DNA from: Alloyangia pacifica
Lineage (GTDB): Bacteria; Pseudomonadota; Alphaproteobacteria; Rhodobacterales; Rhodobacteraceae
Length of the DNA: 49,952 bases
Assembly: GCF_900116195.1 (NCBI RefSeq)
Contig: NZ_FOZW01000021.1
Location: forward strand, 1 to 49,952
Direction of reading: 5' to 3'
The notes beneath the pieces are model-generated. The model did not search any database. It had not been told where the DNA came from and saw nothing but the letters and a program-made list of their open reading frames with translations. Positions 16,153-24,889 of this stretch are shown here, one piece after another. The first letter of the stretch is position 1; each line of letters opens with the position of its first letter. The translations under genes were made by a program, and so were the position numbers.

Positions 16153-17169
16153 TCAGGAGCCGCCACGAACCTTGTCGAGTTCTGCCAGCAGTCGGTCGAG
16201 GTTTTCCTGTCCGACGGACTCGGCTGCCGCGTCATAGACGGGGCCGACCAGTTCCCGCAGCTTGTCCAGCTCGGCCGCGGGCATCTCGTTGATCTCCATA
16301 CCCTCGGAGGTCAGCAGCTCCGCGGCCTCACCAACGGCAGCGCGCGAGCGGGCGATCTGGGTCTCCCGCGCCTCGGCAGCGCAGGAGGACACCAGCGCCT
16401 GCTCGTCGGCATTGAGCCCTTCCCAGACCTGAAGCGACATCAGCACCGGCGTCGGCGAATAGGCGTGGCGGGTCAGCGTAAGGTACTTCTGCACTTCGTA
16501 GAACTTGGTCGCCTCGATCAGCGGCAGCGGGTTCTCCTGGCCATCGACGGCGCCGGTCTCGAGCGCGGTGAAGACCTCGCCGAAGGCCATCGGCACCGGG
16601 TTCGCGCCGAGGCGCCGGAAGGTGTCGAGGAAGATCGGATTCTGCATCACGCGGAAGTTCAGGCCCTCGAAATCCGCGACGGAATTCAGCGGGCGCTTGG
16701 AGTTGGTGGCATTGCGGAAGCCGTTCTCCCAGATCGACAGCAGGACGAGGTCATGCGCGGGCATCTTCTCGGCGAGGTAATCGAAGTAGGGCCCGGTCAT
16801 GATGGCATCCACTTCCTCGTCGTTGGCAAAGACAAAGGGCAGCGAGAAGGCCCCCATGGCGGGCTCGATGCCGGCGATCGCCGCGGCACCGGTCACCACC
16901 ATCTCGATCGAGCCGGAGCGCACCGACTGCGTGGCCTCGGCGTCATCGCCGAGCTGGCCGGAATAAAAGCCGCGCAGCTTCATCGATCCGTCCGAGCCAT
17001 CGGCGAGGCATTCGGACATGGCATCAACACCGGCTGCCACGGGGTGATCCTTGGACGCGCCGTTGGACACCTTGAAGGTGTGGCGTCCGTAGTCTGCCGC
17101 CAGCGCGGGGCTGGTCAGCGCCGTCGCCGTGAGAATGACGGCCGCGAGGGTCTTGAACTTGAGCTTCAT
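16153..17169 (-). CDS. dctP: TRAP transporter solute-binding protein (DctP family)
   Basis: The protein has 338 residues: a signal peptide cleaved near ALA-ADY, then a DctP/TAXI-type periplasmic binding fold. The family signature region reads NFRVMQNPIFLDTFRRLGAN, with the conserved Arg that pairs with substrate carboxylate, followed by MAFGEVFTALETGAVDGQEN. AGGAGGAG precedes ATG 17169; longer frames run only into the DctM gene. It captures a carboxylate and delivers it to DctQM encoded just upstream. Separate placement after DctM, rather than first, is common. Confidence 0.92.
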   Translation of the reverse strand: MKLKFKTLAAVILTATALTSPALAADYGRHTFKVSNGASKDHPVAAGVDAMSECLADGSDGSMKLRGFYSGQLGDDAEATQSVRSGSIEMVVTGAAAIAGIEPAMGAFSLPFVFANDEEVDAIMTGPYFDYLAEKMPAHDLVLLSIWENGFRNATNSKRPLNSVADFEGLNFRVMQNPIFLDTFRRLGANPVPMAFGEVFTALETGAVDGQENPLPLIEATKFYEVQKYLTLTRHAYSPTPVLMSLQVWEGLNADEQALVSSCAAEARETQIARSRAAVGEAAELLTSEGMEINEMPAAELDKLRELVGPVYDAAAESVGQENLDRLLAELDKVRGGS

Positions 17170-17201
17170 GGTAGGTCTCCTCCTGGGTGAAACGGGGTCG
17201 G

Positions 17202-18479
17202 TCAGCGCAGCCAGTTCAGCGGCGTCAGCACGAGTTGCGGGAACAGCACGAGTAGGATCAGCACGGTGATCTGCGCGACGAGGAAGGGCGCGGCACCCTT
17301 GGCCACCTTGTGCAGGGGCACGCCGGACACGCCCGCAGAGACGCTCAGCACGATGCCAACGGGTGGCGTGACGAGGCCGATGGCGCAATTGATGACGAAG
17401 AGCACGCCGAAGTAGATCGGGTCGATGCCAGCCTCCTCGACCACCGGCAGGAGCACCGGGGCGAGGATCAGGATGGTCGGCCCCATGTCCAGCATCGTGC
17501 CGATCATCAGCACCAGCGCCATGATCACGATCAGCAGCAGCGTCGGGCTGTCCACCAGCGGGCCGACGAGGTCCAGCACGATGCCCGACAGGTCGGCAAT
17601 GGTGATGAACCACGCGGTCGCCAGCGCCGCGGCCGCCAGCATCATGACCACGGCGGTGGTCAGCGCGGCATCGCGGAAGACCCCGAAGAGATCACTTGGC
17701 TTGAGCTCGCGATGCACGACCATGCCAACGAAGATCGCGTACATCGCGGCGATCACCGCGGCCTCGGTCGGGGTGACCACGCCGAAGCGGATGCCGCCGA
17801 GGATGATCACCGGCATGCCCAGCGACCACAGCGCCTTGCGCGTTTCCTTCAGGCGCACGTCCCAGCCCTGCCGCGGCTGCGGCTGAACGTTATCCCGGCG
17901 CGCCACGATCAGCCAGGCGACGATGGCACCGATCCCCATCATCACGCCGGGCACGATGCCGGCCATGAAAAGCTGGGTGATCGACAGGTTGGTCGCCACC
18001 GCGAAGATGATGTAGGCGATTGACGGCGGGATGATCGGGGCAATCACGCCGCCCGAGGCCATGAGCCCGACCGAGCGCGCCTCGTCGTGGCCCGACTGCT
18101 TCATCATCGGCAGCATGATCGCGATCAACGCCGCGCTGTCCGCCGCCGCCGAGCCCGACAGCGAGGCGAGGATGATCGCCGCGAAGATCGCCACCACGCC
18201 GAGCCCGCCGCGCACGTGACCGACAAAGGCCATGGCAAAGCCGATGATCCGTCGGGACATGCCGCCCGCGTTCATCAACTCGCCCGCGAGCAGGAAGAAC
18301 GGGATCGCCAGAAGCGAGAAGTTGTTGGCCCCCACAACCATCCGCTGCGAGATCACCTGCGGGTCGAAGAGGTCCATCTGCAACCCCATGGCCGCCGCGC
18401 AGATGATCAGCGCGAAGGCGACGGGCACGCCGATGACAAGGCTGACGCCGAGCGTCACGATGAACAGGACAAGGGTCAT
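17202..18479 (-). CDS. dctM: TRAP transporter large permease (DctM)
   Basis: The protein has 425 residues with about 12 hydrophobic helices. It is the large membrane subunit that moves substrate with sodium. Recognisable parts are IPFFLLAGELMNAGGMSRR, ASLSGSAAADSAA and PVGIVLSVSAGVSG. Its ATG overlaps the stop of dctQ by 4 bp (18476-18479). It is followed by dctP after 32 bp. Confidence 0.93.
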   Translation of the reverse strand: MTLVLFIVTLGVSLVIGVPVAFALIICAAAMGLQMDLFDPQVISQRMVVGANNFSLLAIPFFLLAGELMNAGGMSRRIIGFAMAFVGHVRGGLGVVAIFAAIILASLSGSAAADSAALIAIMLPMMKQSGHDEARSVGLMASGGVIAPIIPPSIAYIIFAVATNLSITQLFMAGIVPGVMMGIGAIVAWLIVARRDNVQPQPRQGWDVRLKETRKALWSLGMPVIILGGIRFGVVTPTEAAVIAAMYAIFVGMVVHRELKPSDLFGVFRDAALTTAVVMMLAAAALATAWFITIADLSGIVLDLVGPLVDSPTLLLIVIMALVLMIGTMLDMGPTILILAPVLLPVVEEAGIDPIYFGVLFVINCAIGLVTPPVGIVLSVSAGVSGVPLHKVAKGAAPFLVAQITVLILLVLFPQLVLTPLNWLR

Positions 18480-18994
18480 TTGTGCACCTCGATCTCGCTG
18501 TCGGCGACTGTCGGTTGACCCGGCGCTTCCGTCAGGCGGCCGGTGGCGTAGCCCAGCATCCTCAGCCCGGCCATCAGCCCCACCAGCAAGGACATCGGGA
18601 TCAGCACGCCGAAGACCCAGATCATCGGCATGCGGGTGACGGGAGCGATGTTCGTCGCATTGACGTGGAATTGCTGGATGGTGCCCAAGAGGATCAGCAC
18701 GCAGACCCCCATCACCGCGCCATTGGCAAGCGTCAGAAGCACCCGTCGCACCGGCGGGCTGACGGTGGCCACCACCAGGTCGAAGCCCATGTGCATGTTG
18801 CGCCGCATCGCCACGATCGCACCGAGGAAGATCAGCCAGACGAAGAAGAAGCGCGACAGCTCCTCGCTGACGTCGATGCCCGAGCCGAAGCCGTAGCGCA
18901 GCACGACATTGGCGAAGACCATCAGCGTCATGCCCGCCAGCAGGAACACCAGCACCCATTCGAGCGCCCGGAAGAAACAGTCGATCAGTCTCAC
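18476..18994 (-). CDS. dctQ: TRAP transporter small permease (DctQ)
   Basis: The protein has 172 residues with four membrane helices; the motif SEELSRFFFVWLIFLGAIVA followed by RRNMHMGFD is diagnostic of DctQ. It forms the scaffold for DctM. The start overlaps the stop of the SDR gene by 4 bp (18991-18994) and the end overlaps dctM, so the SDR, DctQ and DctM are tightly coupled. Confidence 0.92.
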   Translation of the reverse strand: MRLIDCFFRALEWVLVFLLAGMTLMVFANVVLRYGFGSGIDVSEELSRFFFVWLIFLGAIVAMRRNMHMGFDLVVATVSPPVRRVLLTLANGAVMGVCVLILLGTIQQFHVNATNIAPVTRMPMIWVFGVLIPMSLLVGLMAGLRMLGYATGRLTEAPGQPTVADSEIEVHK

Positions 18995-19704
18995 CGCCGG
19001 CCTCCTGCAATCCGGATGATTTCACCCGTGGTGTAGGCCGCGTCGAAAAGCAGCCACTCCGTCGCCGCAGCCACTTCGTCCGGACTGCCCATGCGTTGCA
19101 TCGGAATGCCTTCGGCGGCCCTGGCGCGCGCCGCAGCGTCGGTCATCACCGCGTCCTGGATTGGCGTGTCGATGATGCCGGGCGCCAATGCGTTCACACG
19201 CACCTCCGGCGCGAAATCCCGAGCCATGGCACGGGTCAGCGCTATGATCGCCCCCTTCGAGGCCCCGTAGCTGGCGAAGCCCGGCGCACCGCCGTTCTCT
19301 CCGGCGATCGAGGCCATGTTGACGATGGCGGCCGTGGAATGGGGGCGGCGCGCCTTAATGAAGCACGAGGCCACCTGCATGAACCCGGTGACGTTGATTG
19401 ACAGCACCCGCGCAATCTCGGCCGGGTCGAGCGCGCGCCAATCCATCTGCTGCCCGAGAATGCCCGCGTTGTTGACGAGATGGGTGACCCCCTCGAGCGA
19501 CGCCGCCGCCCCGGTCACCGCCTGCACGTCGGAAACATCCACCTGCCGGACCTCGGCGCTGTCGCCAAGCTCGGCCTGCGCGGCTTCCAGCGCCGCGGCC
19601 GAGATGTCCCACAGGATTGCCCGCATGCCGCGGGCCACCACCCGCCTTGCCACGGCGAGGCCGATGCCCGAGCCTGCACCGGTGATGAGCACTTTTGCAG
19701 TCAT
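18991..19704 (-). CDS. Short-chain dehydrogenase/reductase (SDR)
   Basis: The protein has 237 residues of classical SDR type: nucleotide motif ITGAGSGIG (about 6-14), LVNNAG, catalytic Ser region and YGASKGAI with Tyr-Lys, then LAPGIIDTP. NAD(P)-dependent oxidation or reduction of a hydroxy or keto group is expected. ATG 19704 was chosen because GAGG lies 5 bases upstream and the Rossmann strand follows directly; a start at 19737 would overlap the preceding gene. It sits between the lyase-family gene and the TRAP genes in one operon. Its substrate is unknown but is probably the imported hydroxy acid or a derivative. Confidence 0.9.
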   Translation of the reverse strand: MTAKVLITGAGSGIGLAVARRVVARGMRAILWDISAAALEAAQAELGDSAEVRQVDVSDVQAVTGAAASLEGVTHLVNNAGILGQQMDWRALDPAEIARVLSINVTGFMQVASCFIKARRPHSTAAIVNMASIAGENGGAPGFASYGASKGAIIALTRAMARDFAPEVRVNALAPGIIDTPIQDAVMTDAAARARAAEGIPMQRMGSPDEVAAATEWLLFDAAYTTGEIIRIAGGRR

Positions 19705-19714
19705 GTCGCCTCTT

Positions 19715-20572
19715 TCATTCGCCGTGGCGGTGGGCAAAGGCCTGATGCGCCTGCAGGTCCACCACGTCGCAGAACCCCGCGTAGCTGAGCGCCGCGCCGC
19801 CGCCGGGCCGACCGTCGGACTTCAGCCGTGCCATCGCGTCCGCCGTCGCCCGCGCTGCGGCAAACAGGCCGGTCACTGCATACATGACCACGGAAAAGCC
19901 CATCTCGCGCACCTCGTCGACGGTCAGCTCCGCCGCATCGGTGCCATCCACGAGGCTCAGAACCTTCGGCCCCTCGACGCGGGCGGCGATCTGCTCGACC
20001 TCGGCGCGGGTCTTGACCCCGTCGACGAAGACGAGATCGACACCCGCGTCACGGTAGCGCGCGGCGCGGCGCACCGCCTCGTCCATCCCCTGCCCCGGCA
20101 GCGCGTCGGTGCGCCCGATCAGGACGATATCCTCCGAACCGCGTGCCTCGACGGCGGCACTGAGCCGGGCCGCGGCCTCCTCGGCCGGCACGAGCCGGAT
20201 GCCAGACAGCTGGCCGCAGCGTTTCGGGCTGACCTGATCCTCGATGTGCATGGCCGCGACGCCACCCTGCAGGTATTCGCGCACCGTGCGGGCCACGTTG
20301 AGCGCCCCGCCGTAGCCGGTGTCGGCATCGGCGATCACCGGGATGTCGACCGCCCGCACCATGGCGCGTGCATGGTCGGCCATCTCGGTCTGCGTCATCA
20401 GCCCAAGATCGGGCTTGCCAAGCCGCATCGCCGTTGCCCCGAGCCCGGTCATGTAGACCGCGTCGAACCCATGGGCCTGGACGATACGGGCCGTAAGGGC
20501 GTCGGCGGCGCCGGGCGCCACGGTGAAGAGGCCCTGCTCAAGGCGGGCACGCAACGGGTTTTCGCGGGTCAT
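19715..20572 (-). CDS. PEP mutase/isocitrate lyase superfamily protein
   Basis: The protein has 285 residues with the ICL/PEPM barrel. It has DADTGYGG (metal-binding Asp), HIEDQ, and GRTDALPGQGMDEAVRRA, which matches the oxaloacetate decarboxylase/2-methylisocitrate lyase branch. The flexible-loop motif is PKRCGQ where most lyases have KKCGH or KRCGH; the Cys that acts as acid in C-C lyases is kept but the His is Gln. It probably cleaves a C-C bond in a 2- or 3-substituted malate-like acid. It is the first gene of the minus arm, with GAGGAAAG before its ATG and a perfect palindrome 59 bp upstream. Confidence 0.87.
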   Translation of the reverse strand: MTRENPLRARLEQGLFTVAPGAADALTARIVQAHGFDAVYMTGLGATAMRLGKPDLGLMTQTEMADHARAMVRAVDIPVIADADTGYGGALNVARTVREYLQGGVAAMHIEDQVSPKRCGQLSGIRLVPAEEAAARLSAAVEARGSEDIVLIGRTDALPGQGMDEAVRRAARYRDAGVDLVFVDGVKTRAEVEQIAARVEGPKVLSLVDGTDAAELTVDEVREMGFSVVMYAVTGLFAAARATADAMARLKSDGRPGGGAALSYAGFCDVVDLQAHQAFAHRHGE

Positions 20573-20630
20573 CTTTCCTCCTCGGGCTCAGGCTCTGCCT
20601 CCTCAGGCGCCTGACCGTCTCCGACTGATG

Positions 20631-20644
20631 TGTAACATGTTACA
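20631..20644. promoter_or_regulatory. Perfect palindrome upstream of the lyase operon (likely operator)
   Basis: TGTAACATGTTACA is a perfect 14-bp palindrome, flanked by ACATGTAAG, which extends the symmetry loosely. It lies 59 bp upstream of the lyase gene start. Palindromes with TGT...ACA ends are usual GntR/FCD operators, and two FCD regulators flank the locus. Which of them binds is not decidable from sequence. Confidence 0.6.
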
Positions 20645-21068
20645 TGTAAGATTTGTCAAGCAGGCAGACTGTGTCGAGCGCTTCCAAGTTTTCGCACCCA
20701 GCTTTAGGGGCATAAATTTGGCAGAAGTTGACGCATTCGCTGCGCATCGCCATGGCCGAAACCACCGGCGCGCTTGTCCTGGAAAGGTTGCTGAGTCTTG
20801 GAGGTATCCTGACGACATGAGCCGTCTCCCACCGGTGCCGGTTCGGTGTGCGTGTTCATCCGGCCCCCATGGTGCGGCCCATGCGCTTCGTTCCGATCCC
20901 ACGTCAGTTACGGGTGAAAATCAACGGATAGAGCTCTCTACACCCACGCTATAACATTGATTTTCATACGTTTTTTGTGAATCTACCTTTCATACTATCA
21001 TTAGATTTGATTCATCGTATTATAACTTTTATGACTGATTCATGTTGGACCGGGGCTGGAGGCGCTAC
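20645..21068. promoter_or_regulatory. Divergent intergenic region with an AT-rich promoter zone
   Basis: No gene is evident. From about 20935 to 21045 the DNA turns sharply AT-rich, with direct repeats TTTCATAC (about 20962 and 20988) and TGATTCAT (21008 and 21036). This likely holds the promoter of the second GntR gene and possibly upstream activator sites. The preceding 290 bp are GC-rich and featureless. Confidence 0.5.
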
Positions 21069-21087
21069 GGTCGGCCGACCACTGGTC
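21069..21087. promoter_or_regulatory. Overlapping dyads before the GntR gene (autoregulatory operator?)
   Basis: GGTCGGCCGACC (21069-21080) is a perfect palindrome and overlaps GACCACTGGTC (21077-21087), an 11-bp odd-centred palindrome. They lie 18 bp before the GTG start of the FCD regulator, close to its GGAGGAG site, where a bound repressor would block expression. Their half-site (GGTC/GACC) differs from that of the TGTAACA palindrome. Confidence 0.5.
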
Positions 21088-21104
21088 GGTATGGAGGAGA
21101 CAGC

Positions 21105-21869
21105 GTGAGCGAATTCGAACTGCCAGAAAGCCTGGGAACCGACGGCGCCGCCGCGCGTCCGGCGAAAGCATCCGAAGCGCTCGACACCCTCGGGCGCCGC
21201 ATCGTCACCGGCGAATACACCGTCGGGGAAACCCTGCCGGTCGAAGCGAGCCTCATGGACGATCTGGGGGTCAGCCGCACCACCCTGCGCGAGTCGATCC
21301 GCACCCTGGTCGCGCTCGGGCTGGTCGAGGTTCGGACCCGGATCGGAACGCGGGTGCTGCCGAGGAAGCACTGGAACCTGCTGAACCGCGACGTGCTGCG
21401 CTGGATGATGCCGCTGGACGGCTTCAACGTCGAGCTGATGGGCTCCATTGACGAGGCCCGGGAGGTCTTCGAGCCCGCGGCAGCGGCCTTTGCAGCCGAG
21501 CGCGCAAGTCGCAGCGCCGTGACCTCGATCCGTGTCGCCTACGACAAGATGGCGGCGGCAGCCGAAAGCGGCGACGTCGTGGCGGCGATCCGCGCCGACC
21601 GCGAATTTCACCTCGCCATTCTCTCCTCGACCGGCAATCCGATCATCGAGGCCTTCGACACCGCTCTCGACGCGGTCCTGGGACAGTTGTTCCGGGTCGC
21701 CATCGAGATGCACATGGAAAATTTTCGCAACAACCTGATCAACCACCGCAACGTCCTTGACGCCATCGAGCGCAAGGACGCGGCGGCTGCCCGACAGGCG
21801 ATGCTCGATACCATCTGGTTCACGCGTCGCCATCTCGAAAGGCACAATCTAACCAAGCCATTCAGCTAA
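21105..21869 (+). CDS. GntR/FadR-family (FCD) transcriptional regulator
   Basis: The protein has 254 residues. The winged-helix domain (about 20-90) has GRRIVTGEYTVGETLP and LGVSRTTLRESIRTLVALGL. The FCD domain follows, with EAREVFEPAAAAFAAERAS and the metal site region DREFHLAILSSTGNP. GTG 21105 was chosen because GGAGGAG ends 5 bases upstream; an earlier in-frame ATG at 21042 lies in the operator-like DNA. It is separated from tctC by only 14 bp, so it is the first gene of the plus arm. It likely controls both divergent arms in response to a sugar acid or related acid, as in DgoR-type regulators. Confidence 0.9.
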   Translation: MSEFELPESLGTDGAAARPAKASEALDTLGRRIVTGEYTVGETLPVEASLMDDLGVSRTTLRESIRTLVALGLVEVRTRIGTRVLPRKHWNLLNRDVLRWMMPLDGFNVELMGSIDEAREVFEPAAAAFAAERASRSAVTSIRVAYDKMAAAAESGDVVAAIRADREFHLAILSSTGNPIIEAFDTALDAVLGQLFRVAIEMHMENFRNNLINHRNVLDAIERKDAAAARQAMLDTIWFTRRHLERHNLTKPFS

Positions 21870-21883
21870 CCGGAGGAGACCCC

Positions 21884-22855
21884 ATGCTGAAGAAAATGAC
21901 GTTCGCGAGCCTTGCACTGCTCGCGGCGGCCGGCACCGCCCTGGCCGAATATCCCGACAAGCCGATCACCATGATCGTGCCGTGGAACGCCGGCGGCGGC
22001 ACCGATGCCGTGGCACGCATGCTCGCCAAGGGCCTCGAGGCCGAACTCGGCACCAATGTCGCCGTGGTCAACCGTTCGGGCGGCGCCGGCGTCGTCGGCC
22101 ACAATGCCATGGTGACCGCGCCGACCGATGGCTACACCATCGGCTTCGCCACCGCCGAGATGGTCACCTACTACTGGACCGGCAACGCCGAGTTCACCGA
22201 CGAGGACTTCACCCCCATCGGGCTGGTGAACTTCGACAGCGGCGCCTTCCATGTGGCCGCGGGCAGCGACTGGGAGACCGTCGGCGACGCCGTCGAGGCG
22301 ATCAGGACCGAGCCCGCCGGCACCTTCAAGATGTCCGGCACCGCCGTCGGTGCGGCCTACCACCTGGCCTTCGCCGGCTTCCTGCAGCAGCAGGGCGTCG
22401 ACCCGCTGAAGGTCACCATGGTGCCGTCGCAGGGCGCGGCGCCGGGCTTCCAGGAACTGGCCGCCGGCGGCGTGCAGATCATCCCGTCGTCGCTGCCCGA
22501 GGGCAAGACGATGATGGACGCGGGCCGTTCCAACGCGCTTGCCGTCTTCGCAGAAGAGCGCAACCCGGCCTTCCCCGACGTGCCGACCGCCGCCGAGCAG
22601 ACCGGCACGCCCTACTCGGGCGGCACCTGGCGCGGCGTCGTCGGCCCAAAGGACATGGACCCCGAGGCCGCCGCCAAGCTCGAGGCCGCAGTGAAGACCG
22701 TCTTCGACAGCGAGGAGTTCCAGTCCTTCATGGCGCAGCAGGGCTTCGGCGCCCGCTACCTAGACGCCGCCGAGTTCACTGATTTCCTCGACGAGACGCA
22801 GAAGAGCGTCGGCGAGGTGATGAACGCCATCGGCCTCGCGCAGCGCGGCAGCTGA
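21884..22855 (+). CDS. tctC: Tripartite tricarboxylate transporter binding protein (TctC/Bug family)
   Basis: The protein has 323 residues: a signal peptide (LALLAAAGTALA, cleaved before EYPDKP) and a Bug-type binding fold. The family start YPDKPITMIVPWNAGGGTD and the NRSGGAGVVGHNAM motif are both seen. It binds a carboxylate in the periplasm and delivers it to TctAB. GGAGGAG precedes the ATG. Order regulator-tctC-tctB-tctA is the common arrangement. Substrate identity is unknown. Confidence 0.92.
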   Translation: MLKKMTFASLALLAAAGTALAEYPDKPITMIVPWNAGGGTDAVARMLAKGLEAELGTNVAVVNRSGGAGVVGHNAMVTAPTDGYTIGFATAEMVTYYWTGNAEFTDEDFTPIGLVNFDSGAFHVAAGSDWETVGDAVEAIRTEPAGTFKMSGTAVGAAYHLAFAGFLQQQGVDPLKVTMVPSQGAAPGFQELAAGGVQIIPSSLPEGKTMMDAGRSNALAVFAEERNPAFPDVPTAAEQTGTPYSGGTWRGVVGPKDMDPEAAAKLEAAVKTVFDSEEFQSFMAQQGFGARYLDAAEFTDFLDETQKSVGEVMNAIGLAQRGS

Positions 22856-22866
22856 GGAGAATAGGG

Positions 22867-23349
22867 ATGCGGCTTCCGGATATCTGGACCGGGCTCGGCT
22901 TCGCGCTGCTGGGGATCTTCGTGATCCTGCAGGCGCAAGGCTTTCCCGAACCTGCGGGGGCCGCATCTCCGCGGCTCTTCCCGCGGATCATCGGCTGCGG
23001 CTTCGTGCTCTTCGGCCTGATGATCGCGGGGCGCAGCCTCGCGGCGCGGATGCAGGGCGCCGAGGTGCGGCTCCTGCCTCCCGTCGAGGACTGGATGCGC
23101 AGCTCCAAACGGCTGACGCGGATCGTCTTCGTGCCGCTGTCGATCGTGCTCTACGGCCTGCTGGCGCCGGTGCTCGGCTCGCTGCCGGTCTCGGTGGTGC
23201 TGGTCTTCGTCAGCGCGCTGCTCTGGGACGAACGCCCGGTCGCGGCGGCCATCGTCGCCGTCTGCGTCTGCCTCGTCGTCACGCTGTTCTTCATGGAAGT
23301 GATGCGCGTGCCCCTGCCCACCGGGCCCTTCCCCGGCTCCCTGTTCTGA
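22867..23349 (+). CDS. tctB: Tripartite tricarboxylate transporter small subunit (TctB)
   Basis: The protein has 160 residues with four hydrophobic helices and the TctB family pattern GASPRLFPRIIGCGFVLFGL-like (PAGAASPRLFP). It is the small membrane component of the TTT system. Start and end are close-packed: 11 bp after tctC and 10 bp before tctA. Confidence 0.88.
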   Translation: MRLPDIWTGLGFALLGIFVILQAQGFPEPAGAASPRLFPRIIGCGFVLFGLMIAGRSLAARMQGAEVRLLPPVEDWMRSSKRLTRIVFVPLSIVLYGLLAPVLGSLPVSVVLVFVSALLWDERPVAAAIVAVCVCLVVTLFFMEVMRVPLPTGPFPGSLF

Positions 23350-23359
23350 GGCGCCCCGC

Positions 23360-24889
23360 ATGGATGTCCTGATTTCAGCCTTTCACATGGTCTTCAGCCT
23401 AGACGTGCTGGGGGTGATCCTGCTCGGCTCGGCCTTCGGCCTCTTCGTCGGCGCGACCCCGGGCCTCAGCGCGACCATGGCGGTGGCGCTCCTGGTGCCG
23501 GTGACCTTCTTCCTCTCGCCGGTGGCGGCCATCGGCGCCATCGTCTCGTGCTCGGCCATGTCAATCTTTGCCGGCGACATTCCGGGCGCGCTGCTGCGCA
23601 TCCCCGGCACCCCGGCCTCGGCGGCCTACATGCGTGAGCTCGATGCGCTCAATCGCATGGGCCGGCTCGACCTCGCGCTCGGCACCTCAATGATGGTGGC
23701 GGTGATCGGCGGGCTGATCGGCACGGCGATCCTCGTGCTGGCCGCGCCGCAGCTGGCCGAGGTGGCGCTGCTCTTCTCGACCTACGAGTATTTCTGGCTG
23801 GCCCTGCTTGGCCTCTCCTGCGCCACGCTGGTGGCCGGGCGTGACCGGCTCAAGGGCACGGTGTCGCTGCTGCTGGGGCTGTTTCTGACGATGATCGGCC
23901 TCGACGTGACCACCGGCCTGCCACGCTACACCTTCGGGAGCATCGACCTGCAGGCCGGGGTGTCGCTGATCGCGGTGATGATCGGGGCCTTCGCGGTCGC
24001 CGAGATCCTGCGCTCGGCGCAATATCCGCTCATCACGCCGCAGAAGCCCGCCAGGGCCGGTCTGTCGATCCTGCGCGGTCAGGGCCGCAACATCTGGACC
24101 CACAAGGGTGCCGTGGTGCGCGGCAGCCTGATCGGCACGCTCATCGGCGCACTGCCGGGCGCCGGGGCCGACATTGCCGCCTGGATCGCCTACGCGATCA
24201 GCCAGAAGTTCTCGAAAAAGGCCGACAACTACGGCAAGGGCGAGCCAGAGGCGATCGCCGGCGCGGCTTCCGCCAACAACGCGGCGCTCTCGGGCAGCTA
24301 CGTCCCGGCGCTGGTCTTCGGCATCCCCGGCGACTCGATCACCGCCATCGTGGTCGGCGTGCTGGTGCTCAAGGGCATCCAGCCCGGACCGATGGTGTTC
24401 ATCACCTCGCCCGATCTGGTCAACGCGATCTACATCGTCTTCGTGCTGGCGAACCTGCTCATCATCCCGCTTGGCCTGCTGGCCATCATCGGCGGGCGGC
24501 AGCTGCTGGGCATGCGCATGGGCAAGCTCTACCCGTCGATCCTGCTGCTGTGCATCCTTGGCACCTTCGCCACCAACAACGCGCTTTTCGATCTGTGGAC
24601 GCTCGCCGCCGTCGGCGTGCTGGTGTGGATCCTCGAAGCGAACGACTATCCCGCCGCGCCGCTGGTGCTGGGCCTCGTCCTGGGCCGCGTCGTGGAGGAG
24701 AACTTCATGTCCAGCATGATCAAGGCGGACGGCAATCTGCTCGCCTTCTTCGAGCGCCCCATCGCCGGGGTGCTGGGCGTGATTACCCTGCTGGTCTGGC
24801 TCGCGCCGCCGGCGCTGGTGCTGCTGCGCCGCCTCTCCGGGCGCGGCAGCGCCAATCCAAACACTATCGCAAACGAAGGGAAATCCTGA
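23360..24889 (+). CDS. tctA: Tripartite tricarboxylate transporter large permease (TctA)
   Basis: The protein has 509 residues with about 12 membrane helices. The two inverted-repeat signatures are present: GATPGLSATMA (about residues 30-40) and GALPGAGADIAAWIAYAIS (about 256-274). It is the sodium- or proton-driven permease of the TTT system. Its stop overlaps the next ATG by one base (TGATG at 24887-24891), coupling it to the cupin. Confidence 0.93.
   Translation: MDVLISAFHMVFSLDVLGVILLGSAFGLFVGATPGLSATMAVALLVPVTFFLSPVAAIGAIVSCSAMSIFAGDIPGALLRIPGTPASAAYMRELDALNRMGRLDLALGTSMMVAVIGGLIGTAILVLAAPQLAEVALLFSTYEYFWLALLGLSCATLVAGRDRLKGTVSLLLGLFLTMIGLDVTTGLPRYTFGSIDLQAGVSLIAVMIGAFAVAEILRSAQYPLITPQKPARAGLSILRGQGRNIWTHKGAVVRGSLIGTLIGALPGAGADIAAWIAYAISQKFSKKADNYGKGEPEAIAGAASANNAALSGSYVPALVFGIPGDSITAIVVGVLVLKGIQPGPMVFITSPDLVNAIYIVFVLANLLIIPLGLLAIIGGRQLLGMRMGKLYPSILLLCILGTFATNNALFDLWTLAAVGVLVWILEANDYPAAPLVLGLVLGRVVEENFMSSMIKADGNLLAFFERPIAGVLGVITLLVWLAPPALVLLRRLSGRGSANPNTIANEGKS

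Noticed and set aside
14478..16292. 604-aa plus-strand open frame
   Set aside because: It lies antisense to the FAD oxidase, which carries all family motifs; the translation is low-complexity and Arg/His-rich.
21982..22782. 266-aa Arg-rich frame inside tctC
   Set aside because: Out-of-frame reading of the tctC gene, with almost only Arg, Gly, Ala and His.
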